Source: UBA1924 sp963976625
GTDB lineage: Bacteria; Planctomycetota; Phycisphaerae; Phycisphaerales; UBA1924
Reading direction: 5' to 3'
NCBI GenBank assembly: GCA_963976625.1
Contig: CAXBLA010000005.1
Span: 1-64,000, forward strand
DNA length: 64,000 bases
A program made the translations under genes and the position numbers. Numbering within the stretch: position 1 is the first letter of the stretch; each line of letters starts with the position of its first letter. Below are positions 24,395 to 33,915 of the stretch, piece after piece. The notes beneath the pieces were generated by a model that searched no databases, was not told where the DNA came from, and was given only the letters and a program-made list of their open reading frames with translations.

Positions 24395-26719
24395 CTACGC
24401 CGCCGATTGCTGATCGCTGGACCCACCGATCAGTCGGCGAATGATCTCGTAGAGCTGCTCGCGATCAATCGGCTTGGCCGCGTACTCGTCGCACCCGGCG
24501 TCGAGGCACTCCTTGCGATCGCCCGCCATCGCGTGGGCCGTCAGCGCCACGATCGGCGTCGTTACCCCCAGCTGACGCAGCTTGCGGGTCGCGGTGTACC
24601 CGTCCATCACGGGCATCTGCATATCCATCAGCACCAGATCAAAGTCATGCCCGCCGGCCAACCGATCCACGGCGACCTGCCCGTTCTCAGCGGTCTCCAC
24701 CTCGATGCCCGCCCGAGAGAGCACATGCAAAATCAGCCGCTGGTTGTCCTCGCCGTCCTCGACGAGCAACACCTTGGCCCGGATCTGCACGCTCTTCTTT
24801 GTTTTCGTCCCTGACCCATCGCCGGAGCCGATCTCTTTGCTCAGCGACGGGAGCGCCTCGACCATGCGCTGTGCCCCGCTCGTCCCGCGCGGGATCGAGA
24901 GCGTGAACACCGAGCCCATCCCCAGCTCGGACTCAACAACGATGTCGCCGCCGAGCGCGTTGGCCAATCGCTTGGAGATCGCCAGCCCGAGCCCCGTCCC
25001 CTCATGCTTGCGGGTCATTGAGTTATCAAGCTGCTCGAACGGACGGAAAAGGGAAGCGAGCTCGTGCATCGCGATCCCGTGCCCGGTGTCCCACACCGAG
25101 AACTCGATCTGATCATCGTCACACCGCAGCGCAAGCGTCACCGACCCGTGGGAAGTAAACTTGATCGCGTTGCCCACCAGGTTGATCAGGATCTGCTTCA
25201 CGCGGTGCGCATCGGTGATCACCAGCTCAGGAACAGGCGTCTCGAACTCGACACGCAGCGCCAGCCCCTTCTGGGATGCGCCGATCTGGAACGACTGGTA
25301 CACATCCCGCACGGTCTCGAGGACCATGCACTCGCTCGGCTCCATCGCCAGCTTGCCCGATTCGATCTTCGAGATATCGAGCACATCATTAATCACCAGC
25401 ATCAGGTGATTGCCCGATCGCTGGATCGCCGCGATCGCCTCCTTACAAGACGGGTTTGTTTCATCAGTCACATTCTCTTCGAGCACCTCGCCGTAGCCAA
25501 GGATCGCAGTCATCGGCGTGCGGATCTCGTGGCTCATGTTCGCCATGAACTCGGACTTGACACGATTGGCCGCGTTGGCCTCCTCGGCCAGCGCCCGCTG
25601 GCACAGCTCGCTCTCGCGGATCGTCTTGGTCATCGAGCTCGCCAGCGCCACCGCCTTGGCCCGGGTCTGCGTGATCGACCACGCGATGCTCGTCAGCAAA
25701 GCCGTGATTAAAAACCCGCTGACGAGCACCAAAAGCTGGTTGCCCGAAGCATACAACGAGCCCGCCCCCTCAACAGGAACCACCCGAAGCAGCAACGATA
25801 TCCGCCCCATATCCAGCGGGATAAAGGTCGAAGGCTTCACACCCTCTGCATCCTGTGCGAGTGGTGTGCTGTAAATCAGCTTGGTCCCAACCTCTTCATT
25901 GACATACAGCTCGATCCCAAACCCGTCCCAGTCATCGCTCCATTCCGCGGCAAAGAACCGATCAAGCCCGATCGTCGACACGACCCAGCCCTCGATCGCC
26001 TCCCGGCGCTGCTCGATCGTATCAGTGGGCAAACCGTCCCGATAGATCGGCTCGGCAAAGACCAGCCCCCACTCGTCCCCGCCGCTCTGGAACAAACGGA
26101 TCGGATCAGAAACCGACCGCTCACCCGTATCACGCGAGATATCGTACACCGTCCGGTTCTTCTTCGTGCTCGCGACATCGAGCCCCCACGCCTCACGGTT
26201 CTTCGAGGCCGGCTCGTGATACTTGATCAGGTACTTCGGATCACCCTCAACAAGCGCATCGTGATCGCTCAAGTTTTTTACGGCATACTCGGGTGCACCG
26301 TTGGCACGCATCGTTTCGACAAAGCCATCGAGCTCATCAGCTTCAACATGCTCGACATACCCATAGCCAAGGACGCCCGGAAAATACTCATCCATGCTCT
26401 TTTCGCTGTAGAACATCTCCCACTCTTCACGGGAAATATCCTTGCTGGCCATCACAAACTGATGACCAAAATTAAGCCCGACCTTGTAGTCCCGGAAGCG
26501 TTCGTTCACATCATCACGGATGTCCGCCGCCTGTTTATGGACCCATTCGATCCGCCCCGCCCGCACCTCGCTGGTCACCTGAGAATACGCAAACATCCAG
26601 GTCGTCAACGAGATCACCAGCACGAGCATGACTGCGCAGTAACCCTCAAGCACACGACACCGAAACAGGCCCCTGCCCTTGATCTGTTCTGTTTGAGTTG
26701 TCTCGTTGTGCATACTCAT
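24395..26719 (-). CDS. CHASE-domain hybrid sensor histidine kinase
   Basis: This 774-residue protein has an N-terminal transmembrane segment (about 25-48), a periplasmic CHASE domain (about 70-300) with PGVLGYGYVEHV and a GLVFAEPIYRDG strand, and a second transmembrane segment near 330. The kinase core follows: H-box EFMANMSHEIRTPMTAILGY near 395, N-box ILINLVGNAIKFT, G1 VWDTGHGIA and G2 GTGLGLAISKRL. A C-terminal receiver domain (about 650-770) has the acceptor in LVLMDMQMPVMDGYTA. CHASE domains bind small extracellular ligands. The receiver suggests phosphorelay to an unseen Hpt protein. No output domain or adjacent regulator is present. Confidence 0.93.
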   Translation of the reverse strand: MSMHNETTQTEQIKGRGLFRCRVLEGYCAVMLVLVISLTTWMFAYSQVTSEVRAGRIEWVHKQAADIRDDVNERFRDYKVGLNFGHQFVMASKDISREEWEMFYSEKSMDEYFPGVLGYGYVEHVEADELDGFVETMRANGAPEYAVKNLSDHDALVEGDPKYLIKYHEPASKNREAWGLDVASTKKNRTVYDISRDTGERSVSDPIRLFQSGGDEWGLVFAEPIYRDGLPTDTIEQRREAIEGWVVSTIGLDRFFAAEWSDDWDGFGIELYVNEEVGTKLIYSTPLAQDAEGVKPSTFIPLDMGRISLLLRVVPVEGAGSLYASGNQLLVLVSGFLITALLTSIAWSITQTRAKAVALASSMTKTIRESELCQRALAEEANAANRVKSEFMANMSHEIRTPMTAILGYGEVLEENVTDETNPSCKEAIAAIQRSGNHLMLVINDVLDISKIESGKLAMEPSECMVLETVRDVYQSFQIGASQKGLALRVEFETPVPELVITDAHRVKQILINLVGNAIKFTSHGSVTLALRCDDDQIEFSVWDTGHGIAMHELASLFRPFEQLDNSMTRKHEGTGLGLAISKRLANALGGDIVVESELGMGSVFTLSIPRGTSGAQRMVEALPSLSKEIGSGDGSGTKTKKSVQIRAKVLLVEDGEDNQRLILHVLSRAGIEVETAENGQVAVDRLAGGHDFDLVLMDMQMPVMDGYTATRKLRQLGVTTPIVALTAHAMAGDRKECLDAGCDEYAAKPIDREQLYEIIRRLIGGSSDQQSAA

Positions 26720-27070
26720 AGATACCTATAGAGACCGAATCCCCCAAAGCCCGAGCGCCTCGACGCCCAGAATCGTTGAACACTATTTCGGCCCTCCATC
26801 CACCCCGATGAACCCAAAGCCCCCATATATCGGGGAATCGAAAGAATCCAGCCCTACACCCCGCCATGGGTCAAACACCCTAGTTTCAAAGCAGTGAGGG
26901 CCACACCCAGTCGCGCCGGGCGGAAAGAATCCGTCGATACAACCCAACCCGTGCGCAAAACATGCGCACAGCCTCGCCCACCAATCCAAAAAAACACCCG
27001 GCCTCAAGCCGGGTGCGGTCTTCGTATCCTTTTGATAACGCACTGATCAAGAAACCAACGCGCGAGAAGA
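26720..27070. other. Gene-free interval between hybrid kinase and sucD
   Basis: About 350 bases without a supportable gene. It holds the sucD terminator at 26986-27015, a second 7-bp hairpin at 26951-26969 (GTGCGCA/TGCGCAC) and the leader region of the hybrid kinase gene, in which I see no convincing promoter. Confidence 0.5.
26986..27015 (-). terminator. Intrinsic terminator of sucD
   Basis: A perfect 8-bp stem, CACCCGGC (26995-27002) with GCCGGGTG (27008-27015), has a five-base loop. Read leftward it runs into a tract of seven or more T. It lies 56 bases after the sucD stop. Confidence 0.9.
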
Positions 27071-28084
27071 TTACGCCGTCACAGCCGCAAGCCCCATCGC
27101 CTTGGCCATCGCCACGCCCATCTCCGATGGGTTCAACGCGACCTCAGCCCCCGCATCGCGCAGTGCAGTAATCTTGGTGTCCGCGGTGCCCGTTGGCTTG
27201 CCGCCGGCCCCGCTGCTGATGATCGCACCCGCGTGGCCCATCCGCTTACCTTCAGGAGCCGTCCGCCCAGCGATGAACGCCGCCACGGGCTTGGTCACAT
27301 GCTCCTTGATGTACTCAGCCGCGGCTTCCTCGTCCTCGCCGCCGATCTCGCCGATCATCAGGATCCCGTCCGTATCCGGGTCTTCCTCGAACATCCGCAG
27401 ACAATCAATATGATTAATCCCGCGGACCGGGTCGCCGCCGATGCCCACACAGGTGGACTGCGCGATCCCGAGCTGCGAAGTCTGCCAGACCGCTTCATAA
27501 GTCAGTGTGCCCGAACGCGAAACGATCCCGACCGATTTGCCGGTGCTCGCCTCGCTGATGTGCGTATGGATATACCCGGGCATGATCCCGATCTTGCAGC
27601 CCGCATTCGTGTAGTGCGATTCCGCGGTATCCTCGCCGGTCTTGGGCCCTGGAGTGATAATCCCGGGGCAGTTGGGCCCGATCAGCGTAAAGAGCTCGGT
27701 CGAGTGCTGCGAATCCGCCCCGCGGGCCGCCGCGTTGCGATCGTCCATCACCCGACGGATCATAATCATATCGTTGACGGGCACGCCCTCGGTAATACAG
27801 CAGATCAGGCGGATCCCCGCGTCCATCGCTTCGAGCACCGCATCCGCGCAGAACGCCGGCGGGACAAAGATCATCGTCGCGTCAGCGCCGGTCGCCTTGA
27901 CCGCCTGAGCAACAGTATCGAACACCGGCAAGCCGTTGGCATCGAGCTGCCCACCCTTGCCCGGGGTCACCCCGCCGACCATGTTGGTGCCGTAGTTGAA
28001 GCAGCCCTTGGTGTGAATCGCGCCGTACGCGCCGGTAATGCCCTGGCAGATGACCTTGGTGTCTTTGTCAACGAGAATCGCCAT
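27071..28084 (-). CDS. sucD: Succinate-CoA ligase (ADP-forming) subunit alpha
   Basis: This 337-residue protein has the CoA-binding domain starting AILVDKDTKVICQGITGAYG, then IGPNCPGIITPG, the strand VGIVSRSGTLTYEAVWQ and the phosphohistidine loop GHAGAIIS. It catalyses the substrate-level phosphorylation step of the TCA cycle together with SucC. It is about 45 residues longer than the enterobacterial subunit because of insertions around RNAAARGADSQHSTE and KTGEDTAESHYTN. sucC, normally directly upstream, is missing, so the two subunits are encoded apart here. The gene is flanked by its own terminator and a divergent neighbour. Confidence 0.95.
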   Translation of the reverse strand: MAILVDKDTKVICQGITGAYGAIHTKGCFNYGTNMVGGVTPGKGGQLDANGLPVFDTVAQAVKATGADATMIFVPPAFCADAVLEAMDAGIRLICCITEGVPVNDMIMIRRVMDDRNAAARGADSQHSTELFTLIGPNCPGIITPGPKTGEDTAESHYTNAGCKIGIMPGYIHTHISEASTGKSVGIVSRSGTLTYEAVWQTSQLGIAQSTCVGIGGDPVRGINHIDCLRMFEEDPDTDGILMIGEIGGEDEEAAAEYIKEHVTKPVAAFIAGRTAPEGKRMGHAGAIISSGAGGKPTGTADTKITALRDAGAEVALNPSEMGVAMAKAMGLAAVTA

Positions 28085-28257
28085 GGAAAGCTCCTGAAGT
28101 GTGCTGAAAAATACTGATGTGTCCGTACACTCCTATAATAGCGGCTCGCACACCCCCGTCTGTCCAGTCAGACCGCAACATACGATCCACAAACCCTAAA
28201 AAGGCTCCCGATCAGGGCTTGCGTGCATACGATTGCCCTCAACACGGGAGATCAGAT

Positions 28258-29394
28258 ATGCGCGCAATCGTCACCGGCCAGGTCGGCATGGACAAGAAAT
28301 CATACCTCAACGAAGTGGCCGAATACGCCGCCTCCCAGGCCACCCCCCTGCCCATGTACCATGTCGGCAACATGATGTACGAAGAAGCCCTCGACATCCG
28401 CGAAGGCCGCATCCTCGATCTGCCCATCTCCCGCCTCAACTCGCTCCGCCGGGCCGCCTTCAAGGACATCATCTCCGAGAGCAAGGACCACGAGAACCTC
28501 ATCGTCAACACCCACGCCACCTTCCGCTGGCGTCACGGGCTCTTTAGCGCCTTCGACTTCGACCAGATCACCAAGCTCGCCCCCGACACCTTCATCTGCC
28601 TCGTCGACAACATCGAAGTCGTCCACCAGCGCCTCCACGCCAAGCACGACATCGACGCCACCCTCAAGGACTGCATGGTTTGGCGCGAAGAAGAAATCCT
28701 CGCCACCGAGCTCATGAGCCAGGCCATCCCCGGCTCCAAGTTCTACATCGTCTCCCGCGGGCGCTTCTCCCAGACCCACGAGACCCTCTTCCAGCTCTTG
28801 TGCAAGCCCGAGATGAAGAAGGTCTACCCGTCCTTCCCGATGTCGCATGTCATCGACATGCCCGAGGTCATGGCCGAGATCGACGCCTTCCGCGCCAAGC
28901 TCGCCGAGCACTTTATTACATTCGATCCGGGCGATGTCGACGAGAAACTCCTCCTCGATCGCGCCCTCGACGCCGCCAAAGAAGGCAAGGACTTCTTCGA
29001 CCACCAGCCCCACCAGCTCGGCGGCATTGAACGCGATCTCGAGCCCATCAAGATGCGCACCCGCGAGGTCCTCGACATCGCCGGCGACATCGACGGCCAG
29101 ATCTACATGCGCGACTTCAAACTCATCGACCAGGCCGACATGATCGTCTCCCTCGTCCCCGAGCTCATCTCCGACACCGGCAAGGTCATCCCCGCCCTAT
29201 CCAGCGGTGTAGAACGCGAACTCCAGCACGCCTGGGAGCACGCCAAAGAAGTCTATGTCGTCTGGAAACCATCCAAAAACCCATCACCCTTCATTACCGA
29301 AACCGCGACCAAGGTCTTCAAATCCACCGAAGAAGCCCTCGAATACTTCGAAGACCAAGGCATGTTCGCCCCCAAAAACCTCTTCGGGAACTAA
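28258..29394 (+). CDS. P-loop kinase-like protein with C-terminal deoxyribosyltransferase-like domain
   Basis: This 378-residue cytoplasmic protein begins with a P-loop-like MRAIVTGQVGMDKKSYL resembling nucleoside monophosphate kinases (G-x-x-G-x-x-K-S). A second segment, HENLIVNTHATFRWRHG, and DTFICLVDNIEVVHQRL look like the DxD and lid-adjacent strands of that fold. After a helical linker, residues about 250-370 resemble nucleoside 2-deoxyribosyltransferase-like domains, with RDFKLIDQADMIVSLVPE and then SSGVERELQHAWEHAKEVYVVW (D...aD..v......S.G...El..A). A role in nucleotide or modified-nucleotide metabolism is plausible, but activity is not demonstrated by sequence. The start at 28258 has GGGAG nine bases upstream. 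Confidence 0.6.
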   Translation: MRAIVTGQVGMDKKSYLNEVAEYAASQATPLPMYHVGNMMYEEALDIREGRILDLPISRLNSLRRAAFKDIISESKDHENLIVNTHATFRWRHGLFSAFDFDQITKLAPDTFICLVDNIEVVHQRLHAKHDIDATLKDCMVWREEEILATELMSQAIPGSKFYIVSRGRFSQTHETLFQLLCKPEMKKVYPSFPMSHVIDMPEVMAEIDAFRAKLAEHFITFDPGDVDEKLLLDRALDAAKEGKDFFDHQPHQLGGIERDLEPIKMRTREVLDIAGDIDGQIYMRDFKLIDQADMIVSLVPELISDTGKVIPALSSGVERELQHAWEHAKEVYVVWKPSKNPSPFITETATKVFKSTEEALEYFEDQGMFAPKNLFGN

Positions 29395-29425
29395 ACCAAC
29401 CCTCAATTCCAAGCACACCACCCTC

Positions 29426-29460
29426 AAGGTGATCCAGCAGCCCGCCGGATCACCTTCTTT
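29426..29460 (+). terminator. Intrinsic terminator after the kinase-like fusion gene
   Basis: A perfect 10-bp stem, AAGGTGATCC (29426-29435) with GGATCACCTT (29447-29456), is followed by CTTT. It begins 32 bases after the stop codon. Confidence 0.82.
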
Positions 29461-29597
29461 GTGCGCAAAGAGCGTGTCATGCCAGCGATTTCCCACCCGA
29501 ACCACAGTTTTAAACCACCTTCCATAATACGAACAAATACACTCCTTCAGCGTCTCGCCGTGAGACGAGGAAACCATTTTTCGAGAAGGAAACAAGT

Positions 29598-30581
29598 ATG
29601 AAAACAAGAACATTCACCATCGTCGCAGGCTCAATCATGGGCATCATGAGCACGCTCACCGCAGCAACAACCCACACAGAAAACACGGTCTTGAGCCCGT
29701 GCTTCGATCAGTTCATCGAAGACCTACAAACATGTAACACGGAGTTTGATAACGAATACGGAGACTGGGGAACACATAACAACCCCACCGCCTACCGGGC
29801 CTGCCGTGATGCAGCAGCCCTCAATCATCAGAGTTGCCTTGGCGGATTTGATGAATCCCTGTTCCGCACAGCGTTCAATGATTTTCGATCCAACCTTGAA
29901 TCCTGCCTGACCAACTTCCCCGCCGAAGGCGACCGAGAAGCCCGCGAGGACTGCATCGCGGCGGCCCTCGCCGAGTACAGAGATGAAGTCCAGGACATCA
30001 TCGACGACCAGCCGACCGGGATCGACTGCACCCCAGTGCTCGACAACATCCTCTTGCTCAACCCGATCGCTTCGCTCGAAGCCGCGGGCGCCGCATCAGG
30101 AAACCCGAGCGGCAAGTACAGCACTCAGGTGAACACCACCCTCAACTTCAGCGCCGGGATCAACCCGATGCTCGGGCAGCAATACGACACCGCGCAGATC
30201 GCATGCCTCCAGCAGGCACTCTCCATCGCGATCTATCAAACCAAGCTCGGCTTCCAGGTGGTGCCTTTCGATGCAGACACGGACACCAGCGACGGCTCGG
30301 TGTTCAACCTCCACCTCATCGCCGGCGATCTGGTCCACGCCAATGAAGTGAGTATCCTCAATATCTTTTATGATGAAAACAATCTCCCAGTGCTCGGCGA
30401 GCTAAGCACCATCGAGATCGAGAACTCACCCATGACCGGCGACTGGAACCGCGACGAAGTCCTCAACTCCCAAGACATCATCGATTTCCTCGCAAGCTAC
30501 GACGCCCAAGCCCAGCGTGCGGACCTCAACGACGACGAAGCAGTCACTCCCGAGGATGTCGAAGAGTTTACAGCTCCATAA
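29598..30581 (+). CDS. Secreted protein with C-terminal dockerin-like repeat
   Basis: This 327-residue protein has a Sec signal peptide (about 1-25, ending near TAATTHT). Residues about 30-140 are cysteine-containing helices with recurring C-(x)n-C spacing. The last 45 residues, GDWNRDEVLNSQDIIDFLAS then RADLNDDEAVTPEDVEEF, form two D-x-N-x-D calcium-binding-like loops. This is the arrangement of the GC-type dockerin-like ends seen in many planctomycete secreted proteins, perhaps used for surface attachment or sorting. AAGGAAAC precedes the ATG. A leader hairpin (CGTCTC/GAGACG) lies at 29552-29568. The function of the main body is unknown. Confidence 0.75.
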   Translation: MKTRTFTIVAGSIMGIMSTLTAATTHTENTVLSPCFDQFIEDLQTCNTEFDNEYGDWGTHNNPTAYRACRDAAALNHQSCLGGFDESLFRTAFNDFRSNLESCLTNFPAEGDREAREDCIAAALAEYRDEVQDIIDDQPTGIDCTPVLDNILLLNPIASLEAAGAASGNPSGKYSTQVNTTLNFSAGINPMLGQQYDTAQIACLQQALSIAIYQTKLGFQVVPFDADTDTSDGSVFNLHLIAGDLVHANEVSILNIFYDENNLPVLGELSTIEIENSPMTGDWNRDEVLNSQDIIDFLASYDAQAQRADLNDDEAVTPEDVEEFTAP

Positions 30582-30608
30582 ATGGGAACCAGTTCCTTTT
30601 CTTTCCAG

Positions 30609-30629
30609 CCGGGCACACGCCCGGTTTTT
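30609..30629 (+). terminator. Intrinsic terminator after the dockerin-like gene
   Basis: CCGGGC (30609-30614) pairs with GCCCGG (30619-30624) around ACAC and runs into TTTTT. It begins 28 bases after the stop. Confidence 0.88.
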
Positions 30630-30699
30630 CCATGAAATCCCCGCCCCCCATTCCCCAACCATCCATTACGGGACGCCCCCGCTGATAGGATCCAGGGAC

Positions 30700-31149
30700 A
30701 TGAGCAGCGATCACACACACGCCAAAAACCAACACCGGGCCCAAGAACCATCCCCAGAGCCCCCGGTCAACGCCCAGGGCAAGGCTTACGACCCCGACGC
30801 GAGCACCGACGAACGCTCGTTCGCCATGTTCATGCACCTGGCCCTGCTGCTCAACCTCACCGGCGTGGGCGGCGTCGTCGCCTTCATCGTCGTCCTCGTC
30901 ATGTGGATTACACGCAAGGACGAGTCCGCCTTCCTCGACGACCACGGACGAGAGGCCATGAACTTCCAGATCTCGCTCTTTATCTGGGGATTGATCCTGA
31001 CTTTCGGCGCGATCGTCACCTGCGGCGCCTCGCTGCTCTTCCTCATTGTGATCCCCATCGTCGGCGCCATCGGGATGGTCCTGGCAGCCATGGCCGCCAA
31101 CCGGGGCGAGTTCTTCCGCTACCCCGCCACCTTCCGCTTTATCCACTAA
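30700..31149 (+). CDS. DUF4870 membrane protein
   Basis: This 149-residue protein starts at 30700 behind AGGGAC. After a polar N-terminus come three hydrophobic segments and the DUF4870 signature: FAMFMHLALLLNLTGVGG, the polar turn WITRKDESAFLDDHGREAMNFQIS, and a C-terminal pair of helices ending in AANRGEFFRYP. The family is a small Tic20-like inner-membrane protein of unknown role. It is followed after 102 bases by lptB in the same direction. Confidence 0.85.
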   Translation: MSSDHTHAKNQHRAQEPSPEPPVNAQGKAYDPDASTDERSFAMFMHLALLLNLTGVGGVVAFIVVLVMWITRKDESAFLDDHGREAMNFQISLFIWGLILTFGAIVTCGASLLFLIVIPIVGAIGMVLAAMAANRGEFFRYPATFRFIH

Positions 31150-31251
31150 TAGACCAAGCACCCACACCACGCGATAACCCCAGCACCCAGCCGAATAGAG
31201 AAAACCCACGCCGATTCCCCAATCCGCCCCCCTGATTCCCTATTCTTGTCC

Positions 31252-32052
31252 ATGGCCCTGCTCGAAGCACTCAACCTCCGTAAATCATACAACGACCGCA
31301 CCGTCGTCGACGGCGTCACCGTCGAGGTCGAGCACGCCGAGATCGTCGGGCTCCTAGGACGCAACGGCGCGGGCAAGACCACCACCTTCCGCATGACCAT
31401 CGGCATGATCGAACGCGACGCCGGACGCGTCATCTTCAACAACACCGAAGTCACCGGGCTCCCCATGTACCGCCACGCCCAGCTGGGCATGGGCTACCTC
31501 TCCCAGGAACCCTCCGTCTTCCAACGCCTCACCTGCGAACAAAACCTCCTCGCCATCCTCGAAACCCTCCCCCTCAACCGGCGCGCCCGCAAGGCCAAAG
31601 CCGCCGAGCTCCTAGAACGCTTCTCGCTCTCACACAAAGCCAACGACGCCGCCCGCACCTGCTCGGGCGGCGAACGCCGAAAGCTCGAGATCGCCCGCGC
31701 ACTCGTCACGGATCCAAAGCTCATCCTCCTCGACGAGCCCTTCTCGGGCGTCGACCCCATCGCCGTCGAGGACCTGCAGTCCGAAATCCGCGGGCTCACC
31801 GAACGCGGCATCTCGATCCTCATCACCGATCACAATGTCCAGCAAACCCTCCGCGTGTGCGACCGGGCCTACATCCTCAACTCCGGCAAGGTCCTCGCCG
31901 AGGGCAACCCCAAAGAGCTCATCAACTCCGAGATGGTCCGCAACGCCTACCTCGGCTCCATGTTCCGAGGCGACGAGTTCGACGATCACCACCATCCCCG
32001 CGGCCAAGCGAACAACGCCCCACAGACCGATCGCGAGGCCCCCCATGCGTAA
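31252..32052 (+). CDS. lptB: LPS export ABC transporter ATP-binding protein LptB
   Basis: This ABC ATPase of about 266 residues is of the LptB type. Walker A is GRNGAGKTTT, the Q-loop is GYLSQEPSVFQRLT (the SVF...L motif is typical of LptB), the signature is CSGGERRKLEIAR, Walker B is LILLDEPFSGVDP and the switch histidine is in ITDHN. It powers extraction of lipopolysaccharide from the inner membrane together with LptF and LptG. Those genes are not adjacent, but two LptF/G-family permeases occur at 39997 and 51822. ATG at 31252 is preferred over TTG at 31246. A His/Asp-rich tail (DDHHHP) ends the protein. The stop overlaps the next start by 8 bases. Confidence 0.92.
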   Translation: MALLEALNLRKSYNDRTVVDGVTVEVEHAEIVGLLGRNGAGKTTTFRMTIGMIERDAGRVIFNNTEVTGLPMYRHAQLGMGYLSQEPSVFQRLTCEQNLLAILETLPLNRRARKAKAAELLERFSLSHKANDAARTCSGGERRKLEIARALVTDPKLILLDEPFSGVDPIAVEDLQSEIRGLTERGISILITDHNVQQTLRVCDRAYILNSGKVLAEGNPKELINSEMVRNAYLGSMFRGDEFDDHHHPRGQANNAPQTDREAPHA

Positions 32053-32470
32053 TGCCGCACTCCTCCTCGCAAGCTCCGCACTCGCCCTCACCATGACAAC
32101 GAGCATGACCGGCTGCGTCGAACGCCGAATCCGCGTCACCTCGTCCCCCGCCGGCGCCCGCGTGTGGATCAACGATCAGCAAGTCGGCACCACCCCCGTC
32201 GAGACCCGCTTCACCTTCTACGGCGGGTACGATGTCCGCGTCGAACTCCCCGGCTACGAATCCATCAACGAGCTCCGCAACGCCAAAGCCCCCCTCTACG
32301 AATACCCAGGACCAGACCTCGTCGCCACCGCCCTGCCCATCGATTTCAAACCCATGGTCGAATGGCACTTCGATCTGCAGCAAGTCGAAGAAGCGACCGA
32401 CCCCGAAGGCGCCCGAGAAAACCTCCTCGACCGCGCCGCCCAGCTGCGCCAGCAAGCCAGCCAAAACTAA
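32045..32470 (+). CDS. PEGA-domain lipoprotein
   Basis: This 141-residue protein has a signal sequence with lipobox MTGC near residue 21. A PEGA domain follows directly: RIRVTSSPAGARVWINDQQVGTTPVE, where S-x-P-x-G-A-x-V-x-[IV]-[DN] is the family hallmark, then the strand YDVRVELPGYE. PEGA domains are small beta-sandwiches found in envelope proteins. The C-terminus is helical and Gln/Ala-rich. It overlaps lptB by 8 bases (ATGCGTAA) and is probably translationally coupled to it, suggesting an envelope-related role. Confidence 0.82.
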   Translation: MRNAALLLASSALALTMTTSMTGCVERRIRVTSSPAGARVWINDQQVGTTPVETRFTFYGGYDVRVELPGYESINELRNAKAPLYEYPGPDLVATALPIDFKPMVEWHFDLQQVEEATDPEGARENLLDRAAQLRQQASQN

Positions 32471-32571
32471 ACCAAAGCCCCACGCGTTCACGCCCACACA
32501 GGAAACGCGAGGCACATGCCCCATACATCTCCACCATATGGTACCCTCACAGTACCAATTAGGAGATCTCT

Positions 32572-33897
32572 ATGCGACCACTTCGTGCCATACTCGTATC
32601 CATCACACTCATGTGTACCCCGCTCCCCGCATCCGCCGGCGACGCAACACTGATCCATTGCGGCACACTCATCGCCGTCCCGGGCGAAGCCCCAAAGACA
32701 CAACAATCCATCCTCATTATCGATGGACACATCACCTCCATCATCGATGGCTACGCAGACCCAAGCTCCATCGAAACAGACAACGACACCATAGAAATCA
32801 TTGAACTCATCGACCTCTCCGACTTCTTCGTCCTCCCCGGGCTCATCGATTGCCACACACACCTCACCGGCGAGATCAAACCCGCCATCGAACGCATGCG
32901 AATTCGAATGCAAGAAGGCGAAGCACACGCCGCCATCGACGGCGTCGCCAACGCGAAAAAAACAGTCATGGCCGGGTTCACAACCGTCCGCAATGTCGGC
33001 TCCCCGGGCTCGGTCGGACTCGCCCTCCGCGATCGGATCAACCAAGGCGTCATCCCCGGCCCACGCATGCTCGTCTCCGGGCCCCCCGTCTCCGTCACCG
33101 GCGGGCACGGCGATCCAACCAACTCCCTCTCGCCCGCCCTCCGCCCAGACCTGGCAGACCACACCAACACCGCCGACGGCCCAGCAGAATCACGCAAAGC
33201 AGTCCGCGCCCGCGTACGAGAAGGCGTAGACCTCATCAAAATCACCGCCACCGGCGGCGTCCTCTCACCAACAGCCGCCGGCGTCGATCAACAGTTCTTC
33301 GTCGATGAACTCGAATCAATCGTACAAGCCGCCACCATGATGGGACGCAAAGTCGCCGCCCACGCCCACGGCACCGACGGCATCAACGCCGCGCTCCGCG
33401 CAGGCGTCCACTCGATCGAACACGGCACCTACCTCAACGACGAATCCATCGCCCTCTTCATCGAGCACGACGCCTACCTCGTCCCCACCATCCACGCCGG
33501 CAAGTTCGTCGAAGACAAAGCCAAAGTCGACGGCTACTTCCCGCCCTCAATCAAAGACAAAGCCGCAGCCGTCGGCCCACTCATCCAAGAATCATTCGCC
33601 CGCGCATACACCGCCGGCGTCAACATCGCCTTCGGCACCGATGTCGGCGTCGGCGCCCACGGCACAAACGCCCAAGAGTTCGTCTACATGAACCAAGCCG
33701 GGATGACACCCACCGACTGCCTTATCTCCGCCACCATCAACGCCGCCGATCTCTGCGGCATCTCCGAACTCACCGGCACCATCGAACCAGGAAAAACCGC
33801 CGACATCATCGCCGTCCCCAACAACCCACTCGAAGATGTCTCCGTACTGCTCGATGTCCACTTCGTCATGGCCAACGGCCATGTCGTCAAAGACTGA
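32572..33897 (+). CDS. Exported metal-dependent amidohydrolase
   Basis: This 441-residue protein has a signal peptide (cleavage near ASAGDA) and an AGGAG site before the ATG. The amidohydrolase TIM barrel contains the metal motif GLIDCHTHL, the lysine strand VDLIKITATGGV that usually carries the bridging carboxylate, HAHGTDGI, the SIEHGTYL strand and the catalytic aspartate in IAFGTDVGVGAHG. A beta-sandwich made from both ends (IIDGHITSI..., IEPGKTADIIAV) completes the composite domain. It most resembles imidazolonepropionase-like/Xaa-Pro dipeptidase amidohydrolases. The substrate, probably a periplasmic dipeptide or cyclic amide, cannot be fixed. It converges on the acyltransferase gene. Confidence 0.88.
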   Translation: MRPLRAILVSITLMCTPLPASAGDATLIHCGTLIAVPGEAPKTQQSILIIDGHITSIIDGYADPSSIETDNDTIEIIELIDLSDFFVLPGLIDCHTHLTGEIKPAIERMRIRMQEGEAHAAIDGVANAKKTVMAGFTTVRNVGSPGSVGLALRDRINQGVIPGPRMLVSGPPVSVTGGHGDPTNSLSPALRPDLADHTNTADGPAESRKAVRARVREGVDLIKITATGGVLSPTAAGVDQQFFVDELESIVQAATMMGRKVAAHAHGTDGINAALRAGVHSIEHGTYLNDESIALFIEHDAYLVPTIHAGKFVEDKAKVDGYFPPSIKDKAAAVGPLIQESFARAYTAGVNIAFGTDVGVGAHGTNAQEFVYMNQAGMTPTDCLISATINAADLCGISELTGTIEPGKTADIIAVPNNPLEDVSVLLDVHFVMANGHVVKD

Positions 33898-33915
33898 TCA
33901 TCACTAATCGTTGAA

